Shown one piece after another: positions 33,980-43,333 of a stretch of DNA of 64,000 nucleotides. This DNA comes from Halomonas sp. 'Soap Lake #6' (GTDB taxonomy: Bacteria > Pseudomonadota > Gammaproteobacteria > Pseudomonadales > Halomonadaceae). The notes beneath the pieces were generated by a model, which saw only the letters and a program-made list of their open reading frames with translations, had not been told where the DNA came from and ran no database searches. The position numbers and the translations under genes are program-made. Numbering within the stretch: position 1 is the first letter of the stretch; every line of letters starts with the position of its first letter. The DNA is taken from the NCBI RefSeq assembly GCF_003031405.1, contig NZ_CP020469.1:2170001-2234000 (forward strand), in the 5' to 3' direction.

Positions 33980-36900
33980 ATGCTCAATGCCAAGAAAATG
34001 CGTGACTCTGCCATCTGGCAAACCGACCTTGATGCACTTATGCAGCGTGTTAGTGACCACTACATCGTCGACGAAGACACCTACGTAAGCGAACTAATCA
34101 AGCTGCTGGATGCTGATCGTGAAGACTTCACTCGCATTGAGGAAAATACTGCTGCCCTGGTACGCGACGTGCGCAAGATGGACACCGCCGTCGACACTAT
34201 CGATGAACTACTGCAGCAATACAGCCTGGATACCCATGAAGGGCTAATGCTGATGTGTTTAGCAGAAGCCATGCTGCGCATTCCCGACAAAGAAACCGCC
34301 GACGCCCTGATTGAAGATAAACTCGGGCCCGCCGACTGGCAGTCCCACGTAGGTAAAAGTGAGTCCTGGTTGGTCAATGCCTCTACCTGGGGTTTATTGA
34401 TGACCGGTCGCGTACTCAAGATGGATCACCCCAAAGAAGGGCAGCCTGCCAACTTCATTAATCGCATGGTTAACCGCATGGGCGAACCGGTTATTCGCCG
34501 CGCCATGTACGAAGCGATGAAGATCATGGGCAAGCAGTTTGTATTAGGGCGCGACATCAACGAAGCACTCAAGCGTTCAAAGCCACTGTTTAATAAAGGC
34601 TACACCTACTCCTACGATATGCTGGGTGAGGCTGCCCGCACCCGTGACGATGCCAAACGCTATTTTGATGATTACGCGCGCGCTATCGAACAAGTAGGCA
34701 AAACCTGCAAAACCCTTGGCGACAATACACCTGCACCGTCTGTTTCCATCAAGCTATCTGCGTTGCACCCTCGCTATGAGTTTGGTCGTCGTGAACAGGT
34801 ACTTGCTGAACTGGTCGATACCGTTATTAAGCTCGTTACCCAGGCCCGTGCATTAGACGTGGCTGTCACTATTGATGCGGAAGAAGTCGATCGGCTTGAG
34901 CTTTCACTGGAAGTATTCCGGGCCGTCTACGAAAGTACGGCAGCCAAAGGCTGGGGGCATTTCGGTTTAGTCATCCAGGCCTATTCAAAACGTGCACTAC
35001 CAGTATTGCATTACATTAACCGACTAGCCGACCAGCAGGGAGACGAAATTCCCCTGCGCTTGGTGAAAGGTGCCTATTGGGATACCGAAATTAAAGAGTC
35101 TCAGCAGCTTGGTGTTGACGGCTACCCGGTATTTACCCGTAAAGCGGGCACCGATGTGGCTTACCTTGCCTGCGCGCAATTCCTACTTTCTGAAGACACC
35201 AGAGGGCGCATTTTTCCGCAGTTCGCTACCCACAACGCCCACACGATCACTACGATTCTAGAATTTGCCAACCGTGATAGCCGCCCGTTTGAGTTCCAGC
35301 GTCTGCACGGCATGGGCGAAGCCCTATACGACGCCGCTCTTGAGCGTGCACCTAAAGGCACCTATTGCCGCATTTACGCTCCAGTGGGCGCCCATAAAGA
35401 TCTGCTGCCCTACTTGGTTCGCCGCCTACTGGAAAACGGCGCAAACTCATCGTTCGTTCACCAGCTAGTAGATCCGGACGTACCGGTTGAATGGCTGTGC
35501 AAGCACCCAATAGAAACGCTTCGCCAGCAGAAAAACCTGGCTAACCAGAACATCCCATTGCCCAAAGACATTTACGGGCCAAAACGACGTAATTCCCGCG
35601 GAGTGAACCTAAATATACGCAGCCACTACTATCCGCTGATGGAAAAGATGGCCGCGTTTATGGATAGGCAATACCCCGCTAAGCCGCTACTGGCCTTTGA
35701 TGTGGCTGACGACGCCGCCAATACCCATAGCGTGACTAGCCCATTTGATCGCCGTCAAACCGTGGGCAGCGTGCAGTGGACCAGCAAAGAGCAAGCGACC
35801 AAAGCACTGGACGCCGCCTGGGCAGCGTTTCCCCGCTGGGATGCGACACCTGTGGCCGAACGTGCTGCGATCGTGCGTCGTCTTGGTGATTTGATGGAAG
35901 AGCACATGCCAGAACTGATGGCATTATGCTCACGGGAAGGCGGCAAGCTGCTCACCGATGGCGTTGATGAAATCAAAGAAGCGGTTGATTTCTGCCGTTT
36001 CTACGCCATGCGCGCTGAAGAAGATTTTGGCGAAGCTGTGACGCTTCCTGGCCCTACTGGGGAGTCCAATCGCTTGATCTTTGGTGGCAAAGGCGTATTC
36101 GCGGCGATTAGCCCCTGGAACTTCCCCGTTGCCATTTTCTGCGGTCAGGTAGTTGCAGCCGCCGTCGCTGGCAACACGGTGCTAGCTAAGCCTGCAGAGC
36201 AAACTTCAATTGTGGCCCATCGCGTCATTGAACTGCTTTACGAAGCAGGCATGCCCCGCGATGTTGTTCAGCTGTTGCCAGGCGATGGCCCGACCGTGGG
36301 CAGCGTGCTGACCTCTGACCCACGGATTACCGGAGTGGTGTTTACCGGCGGCACCGACACTGCGCAGATTATCAACCGCGCATTGGCGGCGCGGGAAAAT
36401 GCTCCTCTGCCCACGCTCATCGCTGAAACGGGCGGCATGAACGCCATGATTGTGGACTCAACTGCCCTGCCAGAACAAGTCGTCGTGGATGTAATTCAAT
36501 CTGCATTCCAGAGCGCCGGGCAGCGCTGTTCCGCGCTGCGAGTTCTTTACCTTCAGGATGATGTTGCTGATCGCGTCATTGAAATCCTCAAAGGCGCCAT
36601 GAATGAACTGCGCGTTGGCGACCCGCGCGACCTAGGTACCGATGTGGGGCCCGTTATCGACGAAGATGCTCGTAAAGGTCTGCTGGCTCATATCGACACA
36701 TTAAAGGGTGAAAACCGCTTAGTGGCAGAAACCACCATGGCCGCTGAGCACACTCAAAACGGTACTTTTGTTGCCCCTGTCGCCTTTACGATCGACAGCA
36801 TTGACGCACTGACCCGCGAGCAATTCGGCCCGGTATTACACATAGTGCGCTACAAAGCCAAAGAGCTCGATAAAGTCATTAATGACATCAACGGTCGCAA

Positions 36901-37171
36901 CTACGGCTTGACGTTTGGAGTGCACAGCCGCAACGAATCCTTTGCCGCTGAAATAGCACAGAAGATGCGAGTAGGTAATGTGTACATCAATCGCAATATT
37001 ATCGGTGCGGTGGTGGGCGTTCAGCCGTTTGGTGGCCAAGGTCTTTCAGGCACAGGCCCTAAAGCCGGTGGCCCTCATTACTTGACGCGCTTTGTGACAG
37101 AGAAAACGATTACTAATAACACCGCTGCGTTAGGCGGGAATGCGTCGCTGTTGGCGCTTGGCGATGAGTAA
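33980..37171 (+). CDS. putA: Bifunctional proline dehydrogenase/P5C dehydrogenase PutA, short form
   Basis: A 1063-residue enzyme oxidising proline to glutamate. The FAD-dependent PRODH barrel spans about 60-500 (SVSIKLSALHPRYEF, DAEEVDRLELSLEVF, YAPVGAHKDLLPYLVRRLLE). The P5C dehydrogenase lies at about 590-1040: LPGPTGESNRL, ISPWNFPVAIF, ETGGMNAMIVDS, catalytic Cys850 in AGQRCSALR. The end GGNASLLALG matches the C-terminal seal of the substrate tunnel. No N-terminal ribbon-helix-helix, so it is a type-A-like, non-DNA-binding PutA. Start preceded by GGGGG. Followed by putP and then a second putA. Confidence 0.94.
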   Translation: MLNAKKMRDSAIWQTDLDALMQRVSDHYIVDEDTYVSELIKLLDADREDFTRIEENTAALVRDVRKMDTAVDTIDELLQQYSLDTHEGLMLMCLAEAMLRIPDKETADALIEDKLGPADWQSHVGKSESWLVNASTWGLLMTGRVLKMDHPKEGQPANFINRMVNRMGEPVIRRAMYEAMKIMGKQFVLGRDINEALKRSKPLFNKGYTYSYDMLGEAARTRDDAKRYFDDYARAIEQVGKTCKTLGDNTPAPSVSIKLSALHPRYEFGRREQVLAELVDTVIKLVTQARALDVAVTIDAEEVDRLELSLEVFRAVYESTAAKGWGHFGLVIQAYSKRALPVLHYINRLADQQGDEIPLRLVKGAYWDTEIKESQQLGVDGYPVFTRKAGTDVAYLACAQFLLSEDTRGRIFPQFATHNAHTITTILEFANRDSRPFEFQRLHGMGEALYDAALERAPKGTYCRIYAPVGAHKDLLPYLVRRLLENGANSSFVHQLVDPDVPVEWLCKHPIETLRQQKNLANQNIPLPKDIYGPKRRNSRGVNLNIRSHYYPLMEKMAAFMDRQYPAKPLLAFDVADDAANTHSVTSPFDRRQTVGSVQWTSKEQATKALDAAWAAFPRWDATPVAERAAIVRRLGDLMEEHMPELMALCSREGGKLLTDGVDEIKEAVDFCRFYAMRAEEDFGEAVTLPGPTGESNRLIFGGKGVFAAISPWNFPVAIFCGQVVAAAVAGNTVLAKPAEQTSIVAHRVIELLYEAGMPRDVVQLLPGDGPTVGSVLTSDPRITGVVFTGGTDTAQIINRALAARENAPLPTLIAETGGMNAMIVDSTALPEQVVVDVIQSAFQSAGQRCSALRVLYLQDDVADRVIEILKGAMNELRVGDPRDLGTDVGPVIDEDARKGLLAHIDTLKGENRLVAETTMAAEHTQNGTFVAPVAFTIDSIDALTREQFGPVLHIVRYKAKELDKVINDINGRNYGLTFGVHSRNESFAAEIAQKMRVGNVYINRNIIGAVVGVQPFGGQGLSGTGPKAGGPHYLTRFVTEKTITNNTAALGGNASLLALGDE

Positions 37172-37221
37172 TCAGCTCATCGAGCATTACTAACCTGAAG
37201 TTCTGAACAGGAAGCTATCTT

Positions 37222-37326
37222 ATGGCGGAAAATAATACAGGGATTGCCATTGCATTCGCAGCCAATCAACTGCGCATGCGTGGCAGCTGCCTTCTTAGCG
37301 GGCGCTCTCCGGAGCCAGTAACGTGA
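37222..37326 (+). CDS. Possible 34-residue ORF between putA and putP
   Basis: An ATG preceded by AGGAAG opens a 34-codon frame (begins MAENNTG). The peptide is not clearly hydrophobic and matches nothing I know. It could be a leader peptide, a spurious ORF, or a relic of a lost gene. Kept only because of its ribosome site and position. Confidence 0.2.
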   Translation: MAENNTGIAIAFAANQLRMRGSCLLSGRSPEPVT

Positions 37327-37421
37327 ATATAAAGGGCTAACAAAAAAAACCGCGCCACTACCGAAGTCTGCATACGACCCGATTATGCACGGTAACTGCG
37401 CTGAACCTGTCGGCGTTAGGG

Positions 37422-37461
37422 TTGTACGAAAAGTCAGCTAATGCAGGCATTTTTCGTACAA
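37422..37461. promoter_or_regulatory. 11-bp inverted repeat before putP
   Basis: TTGTACGAAAA at 37422-37432 and its exact complement at 37451-37461 enclose an 18-nt loop, ending 35 bp before the putP ATG. It could be an operator or an mRNA stem affecting putP expression. Confidence 0.45.
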
Positions 37462-37496
37462 AATCTAGCCCCGTTCTGACGAACTGGAGAAGTTTC

Positions 37497-38987
37497 ATGG
37501 CTATAGGTGTTTGGATCAGTCTAATCGCGTACTTTGCGCTCATGATCGCCATTGGTATTTATGCGATGCGCAAATCCACCTCTTCATCTGAAGATTATAT
37601 GCTGGGTGGCCGTACCCTCAGTCCAAAAGTCGCAGCCCTGTCGGCGGGTGCTTCGGACATGAGCGGTTGGTTGCTGCTAGGTTTACCCGGCGCAATGTTT
37701 GTATCGGGCTTAGGCTCAGCCTGGATTGGTATCGGTCTGCTTGTAGGTGCTTTCTTCAACTGGGTTCTCGTTGCACCGCGCCTTCGTGAACAAACCGTTC
37801 ACTATGGTAACGCGATTACCATTCCAGCGTTCCTGGCCAACCGGTTTCCGACTCGGTCTATGTCGCTTAGAACCGTCTCCGCGATCGTTATCGTTATCTT
37901 TTTCGCGGTTTACACAGCATCAGGCTTAGTGGCCGGCGGTAAGCTATTTGAAAGCGCATTTTCCGGCATTTATAACTTCGGCGATATGAGCAACTACGCC
38001 ATGGGTGTGATGATCACTCTCGGTGTAGTGCTTATTTACACTGTTGTAGGCGGCTTCCTAGCGGTGAGCATGACTGACTTCGTGCAAGGCTGCATCATGA
38101 TGCTGGCACTGGTGATCATGCCAGCGGTCGTGCTATTTGGTGAAGGTGGTGGTGGGTTCTCCCAAGCGTCTGAGACACTCAATAGCGTCGATCCCACGCT
38201 ACTATCATGGACGTCGGGACTGACCTTTATCGGCTGGCTGTCTGCCGTTACCTGGGGCCTGGGCTATTTCGGCCAGCCGCACATTATTGTGCGCTTCATG
38301 GCTATCAGAACACTGAAGGATGTACCTATTGCCCGCAACATTGGCATGGGCTGGATGCTAATCTCCCTAATCGGTGCCGTTTCGCTGGGTATCTTTGGCC
38401 GCGCCTATGCAATCCGTAACGGCCTGGATATTCAGGATCCGGAAACGATCTTTATTGTCCTCGCTAATTTGCTGTTCCATCCGCTGATCACCGGCTTCCT
38501 CTATGCCGCCCTGCTTGCAGCGGTTATGAGCACCGTTTCCAGTCAGCTTCTGGTGGCATCGTCATCACTAACTGAAGACTTCTACCGCCTGTTCCTGCAC
38601 AAGAACGCAACCGAGCAGCAGTGTGTAGCCGTAGGCCGTGTCTGTGTAGTGCTGGTAGGTGTCGTTGCCGCTGTGATTGCATCTAACGAAGATTCCCAAG
38701 TGCTTGGGCTGGTCAGTAACGCCTGGGCAGGCTTCGGTGCGGCGTTTGGACCGCTGATTATTCTGTCGCTGATGTGGCCGCGTACGAACGGCAATGGCGC
38801 CATCGCTGGCATGGTGGTAGGTGCTGCCACCGTCATGATCTGGATTGCGCTAGGTTGGAACGGTGAATTTATGGGTGGCCCTGGTATCTACGAGATCATT
38901 CCTGGCTTCATCGCCTCTTTCATCGCCATCATGGTGGTGAGTAACGCGACTGCCGATTCTGGTGAGTATCAGCACATCACTCGCTAA
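37497..38987 (+). CDS. putP: Sodium/proline symporter
   Basis: A 496-residue inner-membrane transporter of the SSS family with about 13 helices. Diagnostic PutP segments are STSSSEDYMLGGRTL, SAGASDMSGWLLLGLPGA at about 49-66 (Na+/proline site in E. coli PutP), and WGLGYFGQPHIIVRFMAI. It imports proline with Na+ for the PutA enzymes. GGAG precedes the ATG at 37497. A strong terminator follows before the second putA. A deleted second copy lies at 42863. Confidence 0.94.
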   Translation: MAIGVWISLIAYFALMIAIGIYAMRKSTSSSEDYMLGGRTLSPKVAALSAGASDMSGWLLLGLPGAMFVSGLGSAWIGIGLLVGAFFNWVLVAPRLREQTVHYGNAITIPAFLANRFPTRSMSLRTVSAIVIVIFFAVYTASGLVAGGKLFESAFSGIYNFGDMSNYAMGVMITLGVVLIYTVVGGFLAVSMTDFVQGCIMMLALVIMPAVVLFGEGGGGFSQASETLNSVDPTLLSWTSGLTFIGWLSAVTWGLGYFGQPHIIVRFMAIRTLKDVPIARNIGMGWMLISLIGAVSLGIFGRAYAIRNGLDIQDPETIFIVLANLLFHPLITGFLYAALLAAVMSTVSSQLLVASSSLTEDFYRLFLHKNATEQQCVAVGRVCVVLVGVVAAVIASNEDSQVLGLVSNAWAGFGAAFGPLIILSLMWPRTNGNGAIAGMVVGAATVMIWIALGWNGEFMGGPGIYEIIPGFIASFIAIMVVSNATADSGEYQHITR

Positions 38988-39013
38988 CACCACAGAGCAC
39001 ATTCAACGTATAG

Positions 39014-39037
39014 AGAGGGCTCCCGCGGGAGCCCTCT
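39014..39037 (+). terminator. Terminator after putP
   Basis: AGAGGGCTCCC at 39014-39024 and its complement at 39027-39037 form a perfect GC-rich hairpin, followed after a few bases by short T tracts. It separates putP from the second putA, which therefore needs its own promoter or read-through. Confidence 0.7.
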
Positions 39038-39129
39038 ATCGGTTTGACCTTTTTGGCACGCTTAAAAGAACGACTACACCCTGGCCGACGCATCAACGCT
39101 ACGTTTCGGCTAGCAAGGAGAGACCCAGT

Positions 39130-42100
39130 ATGAACGAAGCCAATCCTCATCTGCATAGCAACGTGAGTGATCTACGCTCACGCATTCGCAATAACTACGA
39201 TGCCAATGAGGCAGACGTGCTGCACGGGCTTGTTGAGCGTATCAAGCTGTCGGAGGGTGACCGCAAAAAGGTTGCCGCTATTGGCGCCAACTATGTAGAG
39301 CGCGTGCGCAAGGAAAGATCGCCCTCTATGATGGAGGCGTTCCTGGCCGAGTACGGGCTCTCGACCACCGAGGGCGTCGGCCTCATGTGTCTTGCAGAAG
39401 CACTGCTGCGCGTGCCCGACGCAGAAACCATCGACGACCTGATCCACGACAAGATCGAGCCCTCCGACTGGGGCGCACACCTGGGCAAGTCCTCCTCATC
39501 GATGGTCAACGCCTCGACCTGGGCGCTGCTGCTCACCGGCAAGGTACTAGCAGAAGACCCTAAAGGTCCGACGCGGGCGCTGCGCGGCCTGGTACGCCGC
39601 ATGGGCGAGCCAGTGGTGCGTAAAGCCGTTGGTCAGTCAATGAAGATCCTTGGCCGCCAATTCGTGCTCGGCCAAACCATCGAAGAAGGCATGAAGAATG
39701 CCCGCGAATTGGAGAAACAGGGCTACACCTACTCCTACGATATGCTAGGCGAAGCAGCACGTACCGATGAGGACGCCGTCCGCTATCACCAAGCCTATGC
39801 CAAAGCGATCACTGCAATTGCCGAGCAGGCCAGAGGTGATGTGCGTGGCAGCCCCGGCATCTCGGTGAAGCTCTCCGCGCTGCATCCGCGCTATGAATAC
39901 ACCCACCGCGACACGGTGATGGCAGAGCTGGTGCCGCGCGCCAAAGAGTTGGTGCAGCAAGCAGCCAAGGCCAATATCGGTTTCAATATCGACGCCGAAG
40001 AGCAAGACCGTCTGGATCTCTCCCTCGACGTGATTGAGGCACTGATGTCCGACCCCAGCTTGGATGGATGGGACGGCTTTGGCGTCGTGGTGCAGGCCTA
40101 TGGTCGCCGCGCCGCGCCAGTGATTGAAGCACTCTACGAACTGGCCGAGCGCTTTAACCGCAAGATCATGGTGCGTCTGGTGAAAGGCGCTTACTGGGAT
40201 ACCGAGATCAAGCTGTCTCAAGAGATGGGTGTGAAGACGTTCCCGGTCTTCACGCGCAAGGTCAATACAGACGTCAGCTACATGGCCTGCGCCCAGATGC
40301 TGCTCGACCGTCGCGACCGTATCTATCCGCAGTTCGCCACTCACAACGCTCACACTTGTGCCTCTATCGTTGAAATGGCGGGCAGCGACAAGGACAGCTA
40401 TGAGTTTCAGCGCCTGCATGGCATGGGCGAGTCGCTGCACCACATCGTTAAAGAGACAGAAGGCACGCACTGCCGCATTTACGCCCCGGTCGGTGCACAC
40501 CGTGACCTGCTGGCCTACTTAGTACGCCGCCTGTTAGAGAACGGTGCAAACTCCTCGTTCGTCAACCAGGTGGTGGATAGCTCTATTCCGCCCAGTGAAG
40601 TCTCAAAGGATCCGATTGAAGGGTTCAAGCAGCTCGGCAACGACGTCTCAAGCCCACTGATCCGCCAACCCGGCGAACTGTTTGCGCCGGATCGCAAGAA
40701 CTCCAAGGGTTACCGCATCAACGAACCGGCCTCTATCCTGCCGCTGCTCAACGCCCGCGGAGCGTTTGCAGACACTACCTGGACAGCAGGCCCCATGTTG
40801 GTGGGTAACCCCGCCCCCCAAGGCCCGGCGCGTGATGCCCTGTCCCCCGCCGACGGCAAGCGCGTCATTGGTAAGGTGCATGAGGCCACCCCAGAAGAGG
40901 TAGCCACTGCCCTTGACGCTGCCGAGGCAGGTTTCCGTGAATGGTCGACGCGCCCCGTGGCCGAGCGTGCAGAGGTATTGCGCCGCACTGCCGACCTCTA
41001 CGAGGAGCACATCGCTGAGCTGACCGTTATCACCACGCGAGAAGCTGGCAAGATGATGTTTGACGGCATCGCTGAAGTGCGTGAGGCCGTGGATTTCCTG
41101 CGCTACTACGCCAACGAAGGCGAGCGCCTGGAAGCAGAAGAGCCCGGCAGCGCCCGCGGCATCTTCGTTTGTATCAGCCCGTGGAACTTCCCACTGGCGA
41201 TTACCACCGGTCAGATCGCGGCAGCCTTGGTAGCTGGCAACGCGGTACTCGCCAAGCCCGCCGAGCAAACGCCGCTGATCGCCGCCCGAGCGGTAGAGCT
41301 AATGCGTGAAGCGGGCCTGCCGGAAGCAGCACTACAGTTGCTGCCTGGCGATGGCCCAACGGTGGGTGGCCCGCTGACTAGCGATCCGCGTATCGCGGGT
41401 GTCTGCTTCACTGGCTCGACCCCGGTCGCACAGATCATCCACAAAGCCCTGGCGGAGAACGCAGGTCCCAACGCGGTGCTGATCGCCGAGACCGGTGGTC
41501 TTAACTCCATGATTGTGGACTCCACGGCGCTGACCGAGCAGGCGGTGCGCGATATTCTGATCTCCTCCTTCCAGTCGGCTGGCCAACGCTGTTCGGCGTT
41601 GCGCATGCTATATGTCCAGGAAGAGGCCCGCGACCGGTTGCTCAACATGCTCTATGGCGCCATGGACGCGCTCACCATTGGCGACCCCTGGAACACCGAC
41701 ACCGACGTATCACCCGTGATCGACGCCGATGCCCAGGCCGAAATTAGCGACTACGTAGCCGCCCACGAGAAAGCGGGCAAGGTGCTGAAGAAGCTATCCG
41801 TGCCAACCACCGGCACCTTCGTTACCCCGGCGGTAATCGAGGTTGGGGGAATTGAAGATCTCGAACGTGAAATCTTCGGCCCTGTTCTACACGTGGCCAC
41901 CTTCAAGGCGCGCGACATCGACAAGGTCGTCGACGATATCAATGGCAAGGGCTACGGGCTGACCTTCGGCCTGCATACCCGCATTGATGACCGCGTGCAG
42001 CAGATCGTCGAGCGCATCCATGTTGGCAACGTCTACGTCAATCGCAACCAGATCGGTGCCATTGTCGGCTCTCAGCCGTTCGGCGGCGAAGGCCTCTCTG

Positions 42101-42795
42101 GCACCGGGCCCAAAGCTGGCGGACCACTCTATATCACTCGCTTCCGCCGAACTGCCGCCGCTGAGCACAGCGACGCGCCGCAGGGAAATGCAGTGACACT
42201 CCAAGAGCTGGAGTCGGCCTTCAAGGGCTTGGATTCGCGTAACTGGGCGGTACGCCCTAATCGGATCGAGGTGCTGCGCAAAGCGCTCTCCGGCAAAGGC
42301 GGCGTGATCCGCAAGGCGCTTGCCGAAACGGCAGCGTTGGATATGACGCCCCAGACATTGCCGGGACCGACGGGGGAAAGCAACCGTTTGGCGATGTATC
42401 CCAAGGGAGTGATTTTGTGCCTAGGACCGACCCTGGACATCGCTATTGCCCAGGCTGCTCAGGCCCTCGGCACCGGCTGTGCAGCGGTTGTCGTCACGCC
42501 AGGCGCGGTTCAAGCAGTTCAACCATTGATTGATGCCGGCGCACCAGTGGCCGGGCTTGATGGAAGTGTCTCCGCCTCGACGCTCAGCGAGATCAAAGGC
42601 ATTGCGGCGGTAGCCGCGGCTGGTGCCAGCGATTGGACGAGTGAGCTACGAATTGCGCTGGCTAAGCGCGACGGAGCCATTATACCGCTCGAGACCCAGA
42701 CCATTTCGCCAGATCGCTACGTGGTGGAACGCCATCTGTGCATCGATACGACTGCGGCGGGTGGCAACGCCAGCTTGCTGGCAACGGCCGAATAG
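39130..42795 (+). CDS. Second bifunctional PutA, long form with C-terminal ALDH-like domain
   Basis: A 1221-residue PutA. PRODH barrel at about 90-490 (SVKLSALHPRYEY, NIDAEEQDRLDLSLDVIE, YAPVGAHRDLLAYLVRRLLE) and P5C dehydrogenase at about 560-1010 (ISPWNFPLAITTGQ, ETGGLNSMIVDS, catalytic Cys821 in AGQRCSALR). Beyond that a ~190-residue non-catalytic ALDH-like domain (LPGPTGESNRLAMYPKG) ends in GGNASLLA, as in type B PutA. No DNA-binding domain. The ATG follows AAGGAG. Codons appear more GC-rich at third positions than in the first putA, suggesting separate origin rather than recent duplication. Its presence beside another putA is unusual. Confidence 0.92.
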   Translation: MNEANPHLHSNVSDLRSRIRNNYDANEADVLHGLVERIKLSEGDRKKVAAIGANYVERVRKERSPSMMEAFLAEYGLSTTEGVGLMCLAEALLRVPDAETIDDLIHDKIEPSDWGAHLGKSSSSMVNASTWALLLTGKVLAEDPKGPTRALRGLVRRMGEPVVRKAVGQSMKILGRQFVLGQTIEEGMKNARELEKQGYTYSYDMLGEAARTDEDAVRYHQAYAKAITAIAEQARGDVRGSPGISVKLSALHPRYEYTHRDTVMAELVPRAKELVQQAAKANIGFNIDAEEQDRLDLSLDVIEALMSDPSLDGWDGFGVVVQAYGRRAAPVIEALYELAERFNRKIMVRLVKGAYWDTEIKLSQEMGVKTFPVFTRKVNTDVSYMACAQMLLDRRDRIYPQFATHNAHTCASIVEMAGSDKDSYEFQRLHGMGESLHHIVKETEGTHCRIYAPVGAHRDLLAYLVRRLLENGANSSFVNQVVDSSIPPSEVSKDPIEGFKQLGNDVSSPLIRQPGELFAPDRKNSKGYRINEPASILPLLNARGAFADTTWTAGPMLVGNPAPQGPARDALSPADGKRVIGKVHEATPEEVATALDAAEAGFREWSTRPVAERAEVLRRTADLYEEHIAELTVITTREAGKMMFDGIAEVREAVDFLRYYANEGERLEAEEPGSARGIFVCISPWNFPLAITTGQIAAALVAGNAVLAKPAEQTPLIAARAVELMREAGLPEAALQLLPGDGPTVGGPLTSDPRIAGVCFTGSTPVAQIIHKALAENAGPNAVLIAETGGLNSMIVDSTALTEQAVRDILISSFQSAGQRCSALRMLYVQEEARDRLLNMLYGAMDALTIGDPWNTDTDVSPVIDADAQAEISDYVAAHEKAGKVLKKLSVPTTGTFVTPAVIEVGGIEDLEREIFGPVLHVATFKARDIDKVVDDINGKGYGLTFGLHTRIDDRVQQIVERIHVGNVYVNRNQIGAIVGSQPFGGEGLSGTGPKAGGPLYITRFRRTAAAEHSDAPQGNAVTLQELESAFKGLDSRNWAVRPNRIEVLRKALSGKGGVIRKALAETAALDMTPQTLPGPTGESNRLAMYPKGVILCLGPTLDIAIAQAAQALGTGCAAVVVTPGAVQAVQPLIDAGAPVAGLDGSVSASTLSEIKGIAAVAAAGASDWTSELRIALAKRDGAIIPLETQTISPDRYVVERHLCIDTTAAGGNASLLATAE

Positions 42796-42862
42796 GCTCG
42801 CCAGCTTTGTTGACGTCTCAATTTCGCCACTGAACGTAGTGACCTCATATTGCCGGGAGGCG

Positions 42863-42982
42863 GCCAGCACTGGCGCCTCTGACATGAGTGACTGGTTGGG
42901 TTGCTATTGGGCCTACCTAGCGCAATATTTGGTGAGCAATATGACTGCTGACGCGGGTGAGTATAAGCATATCGATCGGTAG
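42863..42982 (+). pseudogene. putP remnant after the second putA
   Basis: The 39-residue end of an open frame begins STGASDMSDWLG and ends VSNMTADAGEYKHIDR. The intact PutP has SAGASDMSGWLL near residue 50 and ends VSNATADSGEYQHITR. So about 410 residues between are missing, and bases around 42894-42931 still resemble PutP codons for residues 58-69 with a small insertion that shifts the frame. It looks like a second putP that once followed putA copy 2 and has collapsed by internal deletion. No function expected. Confidence 0.75.
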
Positions 42983-43028
42983 ACGCGTGCGGTTGATGCA
43001 CTCGACATAGCCAAACAATCGTTGACCA

Positions 43029-43060
43029 TGAGACCTTCCCGACTATTCGGGAAGGTCTCA
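43029..43060 (+). terminator. Terminator after the putP remnant
   Basis: A perfect 14-bp stem (TGAGACCTTCCCGA and complement) with CTAT loop, followed by TTCGTTTC. It ends the putA2 transcript. The remaining ~270 bp before ompW hold no gene or clear site that I can support. Confidence 0.75.
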
Positions 43061-43333
43061 TTCGTTTCTGCGACACCATCACCACCTTGGCAACCTCTTC
43101 AGCCACTCCGAACAGCCTCGTGCAGCTCAGTTAGCAGTTGGAAAAAACTGCCTATGCTGCGTGCAAGCTCTTTGATAGCCATAGTCGATTAAAAACATAT
43201 ATTAGCCATCCTTTTTACAGTACTTCTTAGCGCTCTTTGCCCTAGGTCAATAACTGCTCTTCCACGACTCGGTAAACTCTCCATCATGATATGACCTTTT
43301 AATTAAATGACTTAAACCGCCAGGAGCAACGCT

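Larger units (their letters stand above)
37172..37496. other. putA-putP intergenic region
   Basis: This 325-bp gap holds a possible 34-codon ORF and an 11-bp inverted repeat close to putP (both listed separately). An A8 tract at 37342-37349 followed by CCGCGCC resembles the terminator flanks at 28104 and 32336, but I could not find a proper closing arm, so no terminator is called. Confidence 0.5.

Noticed and set aside
37342..37356. Third copy of the A-tract/hairpin small-RNA flank between putA and putP
   Set aside because: The A8 and CCGCGCC resemble the other two loci, but no closing arm and no AAGCAAGGGATC flank were found.
38962..39129. N-terminal extension of the second PutA overlapping putP
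   Set aside because: It would read through the putP stop region and terminator hairpin; the ATG at 39130 follows AAGGAG and gives a normal PutA N-terminus.
39745..41268. Two long minus-strand open frames (251 and 206 codons) inside the second putA
   Set aside because: They lie fully antisense to a protein with complete family motifs, lack ribosome sites and recognised domains, and arise from GC-rich third positions.
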